Shown: in pieces, positions 52,201-59,070 of the stretch | Position numbering within the stretch: position 1 is the first letter of the stretch | Layout: every line of letters begins with the position of its first letter | Assembly (NCBI GenBank): GCA_040766655.1 | Contig: JAXGQB010000008.1 | Location: 124,001 to 188,000, forward strand | Direction: 5' to 3' | DNA from: JALOOB01 sp040766655 | Lineage (GTDB): Bacteria; Chloroflexota; Anaerolineae; CG2-30-64-16 | DNA length: 64,000 nucleotides | Made by a program: the position numbers and the translations under genes | The notes under the pieces: model-generated | What the model was told of the DNA's origin: nothing | What the model saw: the letters and a program-made list of their open reading frames with translations, nothing else | Databases searched by the model: none

Positions 52201-52258
52201 GGCCACGCCGGAGCGCGTGTGGCGCGCAATGCACAGGTCCAACACGCCTACGACATAA
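49226..52258 (+). CDS. Molybdenum hydroxylase, fused 2Fe-2S and molybdopterin subunit (XdhD-like)
   Basis: A 1010-residue fusion. Two [2Fe-2S] clusters are seen: Cys 38, 43, 46, 58 and Cys 105, 108, 147, 149. A linker rich in P, G and E (about 160-225) repeats ELPGPE. The molybdopterin domain follows, with GGGFGGKQEV, TAPSGAFRGYGVPQ and a C-terminal GVKAVGEVP whose Glu966 is the expected catalytic base. Fused Fe-S/Mo subunits with a separate FAD subunit resemble E. coli XdhD/YgfM purine hydroxylases. Substrate unproven; a purine or pyridine ring is likely. Confidence 0.88.
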   Translation: MQVNVHVNGHPIVLEGGAGATLLDALRGAGFFSVKRGCDHGECGACAVLLDGKQVNSCHVLLSQAEGCCIQTAEGLGEIAEQGWKLTDGLHPVQQAFIELGAVQCGYCTPAMLLATQELLEKKGYGGPEPQPITEAEAREALSGVLCRCTGYVKPVAAVLKAAARLRGDELPGPEDGTPIALDFTPGAPRTEELPGPEPSGGTLTRTRTDAPPVVVVARPAGGLQVVGKSVPKLDAAKLALGKPAFTDDLEMRGMLIGKIMHSPVAHARIKSIDASAARALPGVAAVLTHKDIPRVAHCTAGQTHPLPSPLDTFSLDNKVRFVGDRVALIAAETEEIALQAMQLIEVEYEELPAIIDPRDALAPGAPIIHDEDDFVDFAESDRMRNLAAHIFVDIGNVDQGFAEADYIFETEYIVPKVQQASIEPHVVITYWDEDDRLVVRTSTQVPFHARRILAPVLGLPVKRIRVVKPRVGGGFGGKQEVLIEDAAGHLTIATGRPVRMEYTREEEFVAARSRHPMRVRLKTGVTADGVITANEMYVLSDTGANGSHALTVAGNTGHKSMAMYVGDGPYRESPNIRFTADVVYTNTAPSGAFRGYGVPQGFFPVDVQMERIARALELDPMAFRLRNAVRAGEAQPFSKAWSEGREPVPEFIQTCALEECATRGAALMGWNAKRNNPEWHTVPDRPNLRRGIGGALAMQGTAIPFIDMGGASLKMNDDGSFNLLVGATDLGTGSDTILAQMVAETIGCRVDDIVVYSSDTDFTPFDVGAYASSTTYISGAAATRAAQQVAQQIREVAAELLSDVHGRVDEADIRLASRCAWAPDGRCVTLEDIALQSLHRSNQRQIMAVASFNSPVSPPPFAAQFAEVTVDTETGEVRVGKFVTVMDSGVIVNPVAATGQIEGAVSQQLGYALCEEMPYDATGQPLMRDLRDYHIFAADEMPEVVTEFVPTVEPTHPFGVKAVGEVPMDGVGPAIANAIYDAVGAWINELPATPERVWRAMHRSNTPTT

Positions 52259-52260
52259 CG

Positions 52261-52275
52261 CGGACCGCTGGTCCG
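52261..52275 (+). terminator. Short hairpin just after the hydroxylase gene
   Basis: CGGACC and GGTCCG pair around GCT, starting two bases after the stop codon. There is no U-run, so it may be an mRNA-end or pause element rather than a strong terminator. Confidence 0.4.
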
Positions 52276-52301
52276 CCATGCATGTTCGTGGGATCGAATC
52301 T

Positions 52302-52329
52302 GTGAAGACGTTGCATGCAACGTCTTCAC
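52302..52329. promoter_or_regulatory. Perfect 28-bp palindrome upstream of the corrinoid activator
   Basis: GTGAAGACGTTGCA and TGCAACGTCTTCAC form an uninterrupted 14+14 palindrome, about 38 bp before the GTG start. With no loop it suits a DNA operator better than a hairpin. It could bind a dimeric regulator that controls the last two genes separately. Confidence 0.7.
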
Positions 52330-52367
52330 GTGAAGTGGTATCGTATCGTACGCGGAGAGGTGACTTA

Positions 52368-54170
52368 GTGTATCGAGTCGACATGCAGCCGATCGGACGC
52401 CGGGCCGAGGTCAAGCCCGGACAGACGTTGTTGGACGCGGCCCGCGAGGGCGGCATCGAGATGACCGCGCTGTGCGGCGGCGAGGGGTGGTGTTACGGCT
52501 GCCGCGTGCGCCTGGAGGAGGGCCAGCTGTCGCCGCTCACCGACGCGGAGAAGAACGGACTGACGGATGCGGAGCTGGCGCTGGGCTACCGGCTGGCGTG
52601 CCAGGCAGTGCCGCTCAGCCATGTCAAGATCGAGATCCCGCCCGAATCGCTGGCCACCGCGCAGCGCCTGCAGGTGGAGGGCAAGGAGGCCGCCGCGGCC
52701 GTCGACCCGGTCGTGCACCAGGTGGACGTAACGGTTGGCGAGGCCACCCTGCACGACCTGCGCGCGGACACGATCCGGCTGCTCGACGCACTGGGTTCGC
52801 CGGAGGAGATCCGATTCGCCCTGCCGGTGCTGCAGACCCTCTCCCCGACCCTGCGCAACCAGGAGTGGTCGGTCAGGCTGGCCATCCGTGATGGGGAGGT
52901 CATCGCGGTCGCGCCGGTAGGGACCCCAATGCTCGGATTCGCTGTCGACATGGGCACGACCAAGCTGGCGGGCTACCTGGTCGATTTGGCGACCGGCGAG
53001 ACGCTGGCGAAGAGCGGCGCGCCGAACCCGCAGATCAGCTACGGCGAAGACGTGATCAGCCGGATCGGCTACACCATGACGCATGAGGATGGCGCGGCAA
53101 CCCTGCAGCGGCGCGTGGTTGAAACGCTGAACGACCTGGTGTGGCGGCTGTGCGCGGAGGCCGGGCGTGAGACGCGCGATGTCGTCGAGGCGGTCATCGT
53201 GGGCAACACCGCGATGCAGCACATTTTCGCGCGGCTGCCCGCGCGGCAGCTGGCGCTTGCGCCCTACGTGGCGGCAGCGTCCGAGGCGTTGACCTTCCGC
53301 GCGTCCGAGATCGGGCTGGCGCTTGCGCCGGCGGCATACGTGTACATGCCGCCGAACATCGCGGGCTACGTCGGTGGCGATCACGTGGCGATGGCCCTCG
53401 GCACCGGCGCCTGGGAGAGCGAGCGGACGCTGGTGGCGATCGATATCGGCACGAATACCGAGGTGACGGTCGCGCGCGGCGGCCACGTCTGGTGCTGCTC
53501 CTGCGCGTCCGGTCCTGCGTTCGAGGGCGCGCACATCCGCGACGGCATGCGCGCCGCGCCGGGTGCGATCGAGAAGGTGCAGATCGTCGACGGCGTGGTG
53601 CATCTGAAGACGATCGAGGGGCAGCCGCCCGTGGGCATCTGCGGGTCGGGCATCATGGACGTGGTCAGCGAGATGTACCGTTCCGGCGTGATCGACAGGA
53701 AGGGTGCGCTCAAGCCGGGAGCGGACGGTGTCGAGCAGAACAACGGTGCGTTGGCCTTCACCCTGGCGGCTGCCCACGATACCGGCCACGGCCGGCCCAT
53801 CACCGTCAGCCGCAAGGACATCAACGAGATCCAGCTGGCCAAGGCGGCCATCCGGGCCGGGGTGGAGATCCTCCTTTCCGAGGCCGGCGCAACGTACGAC
53901 GACGTCGACGAGTTCATCATCGCAGGCGCGTTCGGCACGTACCTGGACCTCCACAGCAGCATCCGGGTGGGGATGTTCCCGTCGCTCCCGATCCACAAGT
54001 TTTCGCAGGTGGGAAACGCGGCCGGGACCGGCGCGCGCCAACTGCTGGTGTCGAAGGCGCGGCGCGCAGCGGCGAGCCGCCTCTCGGCCAAGGCCACCTA
54101 CGTGGAACTGACCATTCATCCCGATTTCTCGCGGCGCTACATGACCGCGCTCTACTTCACGGCGGCGTAA
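52368..54170 (+). CDS. Corrinoid-protein reductive activator (ferredoxin plus ASKHA ATPase)
   Basis: A 600-residue RACo-type activator (DUF4445 family). An N-terminal [2Fe-2S] ferredoxin has Cys 36, 42, 45 and 78 in CGGEGWCYGC and YRLACQ. The C-terminal ASKHA ATPase has GFAVDMGTTKLAGYLVDL, VIVGNTAMQH, AIDIGTNTEV and a GSGIMDVV segment. RACo returns oxidised Co(II) corrinoid to Co(I) using ATP, so it services the two corrinoid proteins upstream. The GTG has GAGAGG seven bases upstream. It ends two bases before nadB. Confidence 0.9.
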   Translation: MYRVDMQPIGRRAEVKPGQTLLDAAREGGIEMTALCGGEGWCYGCRVRLEEGQLSPLTDAEKNGLTDAELALGYRLACQAVPLSHVKIEIPPESLATAQRLQVEGKEAAAAVDPVVHQVDVTVGEATLHDLRADTIRLLDALGSPEEIRFALPVLQTLSPTLRNQEWSVRLAIRDGEVIAVAPVGTPMLGFAVDMGTTKLAGYLVDLATGETLAKSGAPNPQISYGEDVISRIGYTMTHEDGAATLQRRVVETLNDLVWRLCAEAGRETRDVVEAVIVGNTAMQHIFARLPARQLALAPYVAAASEALTFRASEIGLALAPAAYVYMPPNIAGYVGGDHVAMALGTGAWESERTLVAIDIGTNTEVTVARGGHVWCCSCASGPAFEGAHIRDGMRAAPGAIEKVQIVDGVVHLKTIEGQPPVGICGSGIMDVVSEMYRSGVIDRKGALKPGADGVEQNNGALAFTLAAAHDTGHGRPITVSRKDINEIQLAKAAIRAGVEILLSEAGATYDDVDEFIIAGAFGTYLDLHSSIRVGMFPSLPIHKFSQVGNAAGTGARQLLVSKARRAAASRLSAKATYVELTIHPDFSRRYMTALYFTAA

Positions 54171-54172
54171 AT

Positions 54173-55741
54173 ATGTCTAATCTGATCGAGACGCAGGTGT
54201 TGGTGCTGGGATCCGGCATCGCAGGCGCGACCACCGCACTGGCGCTGGCCGATCGCGGCGTGCGGGTCGTCGTGGCCACGCGTGCTGCGGCGGCCGAAGA
54301 GACGAACACGTACTACGCGCAGGGCGGCATCATCTACACCGGCGTGGACGATCACCCGGGAGCGCTGGCGGAGGACATCCTGGTCGCGGGCGCGGGGCAT
54401 AGCTACCCGCCCGCGGTCCGGCTGCTGGCGGAGGAAGGGCCGGCTGCGGTCGAGAAGGTGCTTCTCGACCGCGTAGCCGTGGCATTCGACCGGACCGCGG
54501 ACGGCAGCCTCTCGCTGGTGCGCGAGGGCGGCCACAAGCTGCCCCGCATCCTCCATGTCGCGGACCACACGGGCGAGGCGATCCAGGTAGCGCTGGTGCA
54601 GGCCCTGCGCGAGCACCCGAACGTGACGCTGCTGACGGGCCACACGGCCGTTGACCTGCTCACGCCCGCGCATCACGGCCAGAATCGCCTGTGCGTCTAT
54701 GAGCCGCTTTCCTGCGTGGGCGCGTATCTCTTCGACCAGGAGACGGGCGAGGTGCGGCGCTGCCTGGCGGAGAAGACGGTGCTGGCCACGGGCGGGCTGG
54801 GCCAGATCTTCCTGCGCACGTCCAACCCGGCCGGCGCGCGGGGCGACGGCGTCGCGATGGCGTGGAACGCGGGCGCGCGGCTCATCAACATGGAGTTCAT
54901 CCAGTTTCACCCGACGACGTTCCATCAGGATGGCGCGCCCAACTTCCTGATTTCCGAGGCGGTGCGCGGGGCGGGTGCGCGGCTGGTGGATGCGTCGGGC
55001 GAGCCGTTCATGCAGCGTTATGCACCGGAGTGGCGGGACCTGGCCCCGCGCGACATCGTGGCCCGCAGCATCCACCGCGAGATGCTCTCCCGGGGCCTCA
55101 CGCACGTGTACCTGGACCTGCGCTCTTATATTCCGAAGGACGATATCCTGAGCCACTTCCCGACCATCGCGGAGAAGTGCCGCGTGTATGGGGTGGACAT
55201 CACGCGCGATCTCGTGCCGGTGGTGCCTGCGGCGCACTATTCGTGCGGCGGGGTCTGGTCCGATGCATGGGGCCGCACCACGCTGCGTGACCTGTATGCG
55301 GTGGGCGAGGTGTCGTGCACCGGCGTGCACGGCGCGAACCGGCTGGCGAGCACGTCGCTGCTTGAGGGACTGGTATGGGGCCGCCGTACCAGCGAGAGCA
55401 TACTGGCGGACCTGGCGCAGGGCGAGCGCCACCCAGCGGAGGACATTCCACCGTGGCAGGACCTGGGTCTGGATGAGCCGGACCCGGCGCTGATCCACCA
55501 GGACATGAGCGCGATCAGGCACATCATGTGGAACTACGTGGGGTTGGTGCGCACCACCGCGCGACTCACCCGTGCGCTGAGCGAGCTGAAGCACCTGGAG
55601 GCCGAGATCGTGCATTTCTATCGCCGCAGCAAGCTGACCGATGAGCTGATCGGCCTGCGGCACGCGGTGCACACGGCCGTGATCGTCGCGCAGGCTGCCT
55701 GGGAGAACAAGCAGAGCATGGGCGCGCACTACCGGGAGTAG
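54173..55741 (+). CDS. nadB: L-aspartate oxidase
   Basis: A 522-residue FAD enzyme that makes iminoaspartate for NadA. VLVLGSGIAGATTALALADRG binds FAD; EETNTYYAQGGI, FIQFHPTTFH, HYSCGGVWSD and GVHGANRLASTSLLEGLVWG are NadB signatures. The C-terminal helical domain is complete. The start is two bases after the activator stop, so it is cotranscribed with the catabolic operon, far from nadC-nadA. A different flavin oxidase role is possible but the motifs favour NadB. Confidence 0.92.
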   Translation: MSNLIETQVLVLGSGIAGATTALALADRGVRVVVATRAAAAEETNTYYAQGGIIYTGVDDHPGALAEDILVAGAGHSYPPAVRLLAEEGPAAVEKVLLDRVAVAFDRTADGSLSLVREGGHKLPRILHVADHTGEAIQVALVQALREHPNVTLLTGHTAVDLLTPAHHGQNRLCVYEPLSCVGAYLFDQETGEVRRCLAEKTVLATGGLGQIFLRTSNPAGARGDGVAMAWNAGARLINMEFIQFHPTTFHQDGAPNFLISEAVRGAGARLVDASGEPFMQRYAPEWRDLAPRDIVARSIHREMLSRGLTHVYLDLRSYIPKDDILSHFPTIAEKCRVYGVDITRDLVPVVPAAHYSCGGVWSDAWGRTTLRDLYAVGEVSCTGVHGANRLASTSLLEGLVWGRRTSESILADLAQGERHPAEDIPPWQDLGLDEPDPALIHQDMSAIRHIMWNYVGLVRTTARLTRALSELKHLEAEIVHFYRRSKLTDELIGLRHAVHTAVIVAQAAWENKQSMGAHYRE

Positions 55742-55747
55742 CGAACC

Positions 55748-56731
55748 TCACCCTTCAATCAGATCGCGCACCGCTTCCAGGTCGTCGCACCAGTAGTGGC
55801 ACAGCGCGCGCGTGCCGCTTTCTTCGATGTTGCCGCCGGCAAGCCCGACCGTCGGGAACCCTGCCAGCCGGATCGCACACACCCCTGCGCCGGAGTCCTC
55901 GATGCCCAGGACCGCCTCGCGTTCCTCGAAGGGGATGCCCAGGCCGACGCGCGCGGCCTCGGCGTAGAGCCAGGGGTGGGGCTTGGGCGAGAGCTCGCCC
56001 AACGTGCCCACCTCACCGCGGCGAAGCGGGAAGCCCGCGGTGATGATCGCGTCGTAGAAATCCGCCGGGTCGCCGAGACCGAGCGTGCGGAACGCGGCCA
56101 GGATCTCGGGGTAGGCCTTCTCATAGAGCCCCGACGTGACGAGCGCGATCTGGATCCCCCCTGCCTTCAGGCGCAGCAGCAACTCCTTCAGCCCCGGCGC
56201 GGGCACGAATGCGTCTGCCCGGCCGCGCCCCTCGAGGATCGCCTGCATCTCGCGGTGCACGTGATCGAAGTAGAATCCGCGCGCGTCCTCGATCGATGCG
56301 CCCGGACAGTACTTGTCGATGCAGTAGCGGAGGTGCTCCGAGACGCTATGGCCGGAGACGTACGGCAGGTCCGCGGGCTCGAGCGCGAACGCGGGATCGC
56401 GCAGCAGGCTGGCAATGCTATGCCCGATCATCTCCATCCAGAATCCCTCGCTGCGCACGCTCGTGCCGTCGAGGTCCATGAGCACCGCGCGCACCGGGCG
56501 CCGCGGCGTCACCGGGTGGACGGGGTAGTAGGCGGGGTATCCCATCGCGGAAGTGACGTGCGCCAGCGTGTGGTCGCGGAACGCGATGAATTCGACCTTG
56601 CCGTCGCCAGTGGCGAGGATGGAGACGACGCCAGCGCGGCCGGCCCGGAAGCGGCCGTCCGTCGTGGCCGGCAGCGGGAGCAGGCCGCGGAGCGCGTCGC
56701 GCGGTCCGAGCGCGGGGATGATGTCAGGCAT
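55748..56731 (-). CDS. HAD-family hydrolase (beta-phosphoglucomutase-like)
   Basis: A 327-residue protein. An N-terminal stretch of about 75 residues of unknown role precedes a HAD domain: VRAVLMDLDGTSVRSEGF supplies the nucleophile aspartate, IALVTSG motif II, SPKPHPWLY the lysine, and LGIEDSGAGVCAIRLAG motif IV. It is a sugar-phosphate phosphatase or mutase candidate. The cap domain is helical. It converges on nadB, six bases away. The N-terminal extension with a TLAHV segment looks like a separate small domain. Confidence 0.82.
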   Translation of the reverse strand: MPDIIPALGPRDALRGLLPLPATTDGRFRAGRAGVVSILATGDGKVEFIAFRDHTLAHVTSAMGYPAYYPVHPVTPRRPVRAVLMDLDGTSVRSEGFWMEMIGHSIASLLRDPAFALEPADLPYVSGHSVSEHLRYCIDKYCPGASIEDARGFYFDHVHREMQAILEGRGRADAFVPAPGLKELLLRLKAGGIQIALVTSGLYEKAYPEILAAFRTLGLGDPADFYDAIITAGFPLRRGEVGTLGELSPKPHPWLYAEAARVGLGIPFEEREAVLGIEDSGAGVCAIRLAGFPTVGLAGGNIEESGTRALCHYWCDDLEAVRDLIEG

Positions 56732-56807
56732 GGGCCTAGGATATCACAGCCGCGCCACAAGCGCGAAGCGGGGACGAGATGGGGCGCACATGGTCTCGCG
56801 GTTCTTT

Positions 56808-56893
56808 AGGTGCCCGGCACTTGCGATCCTTCGGATCGCCAAAGTGCCGGGCACCATGAGCTGTGGGTGTTTCGCCTCAAGTGCCGGGCACCT
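56808..56893. repeat. GTGCCGGGCAC-family repeat cluster before the TetR gene
   Basis: AGGTGCCCGGCACTT (56808-56822), an inner hairpin GCGATCC-TTC-GGATCGC (56823-56839), AAGTGCCGGGCACC (56842-56855) and a third AAGTGCCGGGCACCT (56879-56893). The first and second units make a 48-bp imperfect palindrome. It lies in the gap between the divergent HAD and TetR genes. Confidence 0.8.
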
Positions 56894-56934
56894 TTGAGCC
56901 CACGAGACTGGCGTTTTTCTGAGAGGCCCAGCTC

Positions 56935-56981
56935 TTGACACGCGCACCATTGTACTCCATAATGAAAACCGACCGGTCGGT
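56935..56981 (+). promoter_or_regulatory. TetR promoter with downstream operator
   Basis: TTGACA (56935-56940) and CATAAT (56958-56963) are 17 bp apart. The perfect 14-bp palindrome ACCGACCGGTCGGT (56968-56981) begins five bases later, over the start site, as in autorepressed TetR genes. Confidence 0.82.
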
Positions 56982-57001
56982 ATTATTGTGAGGAGCAACT
57001 C

Positions 57002-57628
57002 ATGACCCACCAACAGCGCGCGGAGGAAACGCGTGAGCGCATCCTGCTCGCTGCCCTGGAGTGTTTCACTCGCTCAGGATACGATGCGACAGGCGTCGCG
57101 GAGATCTGCGCGCGCGCGGAGGTGAGCAAGGGCGCGTTCTACCACCACTTCCCGAGCAAGCAGGCGGCCTTCCTCGCGCTGTTCGAGCAGTGGATGCAGG
57201 GCCTCGACAGGGCGATGCAGGCGCTGCAAGCCACGACCGCATCCGTCCCCGAGCGGCTGGCCGCCATGAGTAGCCTCGTAGGGGAAGTGGTGCAGAGCAG
57301 TGCAGGGCAGCTGCCGATGTTCCTTGAGTTCTGGCGTCAGGCGATCAAGGAACCGGCCATCTGGCAGGCGACGATCGAGCCCTACGGCCAGTTTCGCGCC
57401 GCGTTCACCGGCTTGATGAAGGAGGGCATCGCTGAAGGTAGCCTGCGGCCGGTCGACGCGGACCTTGCAGCGCATGCCGTGGTCTCGATGGGCGTCGGGC
57501 TGGTCCTGCAGGGTGTGTTCGAGGCCGGGAGTGGCGTAGATGGACATAACGCAGCAGAGGGAGCGATCCGGCTGCTGCTGGAGGGTCTTGCATCAGCCGA
57601 GGGGACCAACGACGATGACTCCGAGTGA
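57002..57628 (+). CDS. TetR-family repressor
   Basis: A 208-residue TetR regulator. AEETRERILLAALECFTRSGYDATGVAEICARAEVSKGAFYHHFPSK is the N-terminal helix-turn-helix; the C-terminal ligand/dimer domain is helical with no diagnostic motif. GAGGAGC-like GTGAGGAGC precedes the ATG. Its operator covers its own promoter. It overlaps the next membrane gene by 14 bases, so the two are coexpressed and the repressor controls the trio. Confidence 0.9.
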   Translation: MTHQQRAEETRERILLAALECFTRSGYDATGVAEICARAEVSKGAFYHHFPSKQAAFLALFEQWMQGLDRAMQALQATTASVPERLAAMSSLVGEVVQSSAGQLPMFLEFWRQAIKEPAIWQATIEPYGQFRAAFTGLMKEGIAEGSLRPVDADLAAHAVVSMGVGLVLQGVFEAGSGVDGHNAAEGAIRLLLEGLASAEGTNDDDSE

Positions 57629-58349
57629 CCTGATCGGCGCGATCATCCTGATCGCCTATTACGCCGTTATCTGTGCGGTCATCCCGGTCCTGCTGAAGCG
57701 TACCACCCGGGCGCCCTCGGAGATCATCCGAAAGATCCAGCACGTGGGGTACAGTCTCTCTGTCTTCCTGCTCCTGACCCTCTTCAGCACCTGGTATGCC
57801 GCGATCGCCGCAGCGGCGCTCCTGGTTGTGGTGGCATGGCCCGCGTTGTGGGCCATGGAGAAGTTCTCCTGGTATCGGCGCAGCTTTGTCGACCGGGCCG
57901 CAAGGGGCGGAGAACTGCGCAGCTCGATGATCCAGGTCCAGATTGCCTTCTCGATCCTGATCGTCATCTTCTGGGCGTGGCTCGGTGAGGACTGGAAGCC
58001 CATCATCGGCGTGGCGGCAATGGCTTGGGGCTTTGGAGACGCGGCGGCCGCCTTGGTGGGCAAGGCCTGGGGGCGGCGCCACGTTCTCAATCGATTCGTG
58101 GACAGCGCCAAGACCTACGAGGGCACCTTTGCCATGATGGTGTTCGCCGGTACTGCCCTCTTCTGGAGCCTTCGCTTCTATGCCGATCAATCCTGGTGGG
58201 CGAGCCTGCTGATCGCCATCCTGGTCGCGCCCATCAGCGGTGTCGTGGAGCTGTTTTCGCGACGCGGGACCGACACGTTGACGGTGCCTCTCTTCACGGC
58301 GTTCTCCATCCTGCCTCTGATACACATGTTTGCCTGGTTGGGTTGGTAA
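57615..58349 (+). CDS. Phytol/dolichol kinase-like membrane protein
   Basis: A 244-residue protein with about seven membrane helices. IIRKIQHVGYSL early, GFGDAAAALVGKAWGRR, SAKTYEGTFAMMVF and SRRGTDTLTVPL are the motifs of CTP-dependent polyprenol kinases (SEC59/VTE5) and phosphatidate cytidylyltransferase relatives. It may phosphorylate an isoprenoid alcohol such as undecaprenol or phytol. The start ATG lies inside the TetR end. Substrate cannot be read from sequence. Confidence 0.75.
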   Translation: MTPSDLIGAIILIAYYAVICAVIPVLLKRTTRAPSEIIRKIQHVGYSLSVFLLLTLFSTWYAAIAAAALLVVVAWPALWAMEKFSWYRRSFVDRAARGGELRSSMIQVQIAFSILIVIFWAWLGEDWKPIIGVAAMAWGFGDAAAALVGKAWGRRHVLNRFVDSAKTYEGTFAMMVFAGTALFWSLRFYADQSWWASLLIAILVAPISGVVELFSRRGTDTLTVPLFTAFSILPLIHMFAWLGW

Positions 58350-58350
58350 C

Positions 58351-58986
58351 GTGTCTGCACTGACCGCTGAACAGGCGGCGAGCCGCGAGCGGACTCTGCT
58401 GCTGGCGCTTCTTCTGAGTATGTGGGCCCCGCTGGCCACGGGCATCGCGGTGCTCCTGAGCCATTCGACCACCCAACTGGCCGACTTCATCCGAAGGACG
58501 GTGGAGTTGGTCGCGCTGTTCGTGTCATGGTGGGCTTTCCGGAGTCTGCAGCGAAATCTCAGTCTGACGGCTGACGACAGGGCCCGGCGGGAGACGCTGG
58601 CCAGCCGCAGCGTGGCCGCGGCCATGATCTGCTCCGGCATCGCCATGGCGACGATCGCGGCCTCCCGCGTGGCAGACTTCCGGCCGGGCGGCAACGTCAT
58701 CGTGGGTGTGGTGATCGCGGTCCTCGGCATGATCACCAACGGATGGTTCTGGCGACGTTACGCTGCCATGACGCGCGAGCATTTCAGCCCGATCATCGGC
58801 GCGCAGCGCCAGCTCTATCGCGCGAAGACGTTCGTGGATTGCTGTGTGCTGACCGCGTTGATGGCAGTGGCGATTGCCCCCGCCCATCCTGCGACCCGCG
58901 CCATCGATCTGCTGGGTTCGGTTGCGGTTGCGGCCTATCTGATGTGGAGCGGCGTGCGGACGATCAGACTGCGCGCCGACGGGTGA
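58351..58986 (+). CDS. CDF-like membrane protein, transmembrane domain only
   Basis: A 211-residue protein with about six hydrophobic segments. THSTTQLADFIRRTVELVAL-like SHSTTQLADFIRRTVELV and AKTFVDCCVLTALMAV resemble the two metal-site helices of cation diffusion facilitators, and AIDLLGSVAVAAYLMWSGV the final helix. The usual cytoplasmic domain is missing. It starts with GTG directly after the kinase-like gene. A metal role is only a suggestion. Confidence 0.6.
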   Translation: MSALTAEQAASRERTLLLALLLSMWAPLATGIAVLLSHSTTQLADFIRRTVELVALFVSWWAFRSLQRNLSLTADDRARRETLASRSVAAAMICSGIAMATIAASRVADFRPGGNVIVGVVIAVLGMITNGWFWRRYAAMTREHFSPIIGAQRQLYRAKTFVDCCVLTALMAVAIAPAHPATRAIDLLGSVAVAAYLMWSGVRTIRLRADG

Positions 58987-59030
58987 CCGGCAGGGTTGTT
59001 CAATCTGGTTTCAATCGGGGCACCCCGGTC

Positions 59031-59060
59031 GATGCGGAGCCCCAAGCGGGGCCCCGCATC
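59031..59060. terminator. Hairpin between convergent CDF-like and nirS genes
   Basis: GATGCGG and CCGCATC outer arms plus GCCCC and GGGGC inner arms pair with one mismatch around AAGC. It lies in the 84-bp gap between convergent genes and is a likely bidirectional terminator without a U-tract. Confidence 0.55.
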
Positions 59061-59070
59061 TCAACCGGGA

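Noticed and set aside
49661..52456. Very long open frame antisense to the molybdenum hydroxylase
   Set aside because: High-GC antisense frame with low-complexity Arg/Val/His composition, no recognisable domain; the sense gene has full motifs.
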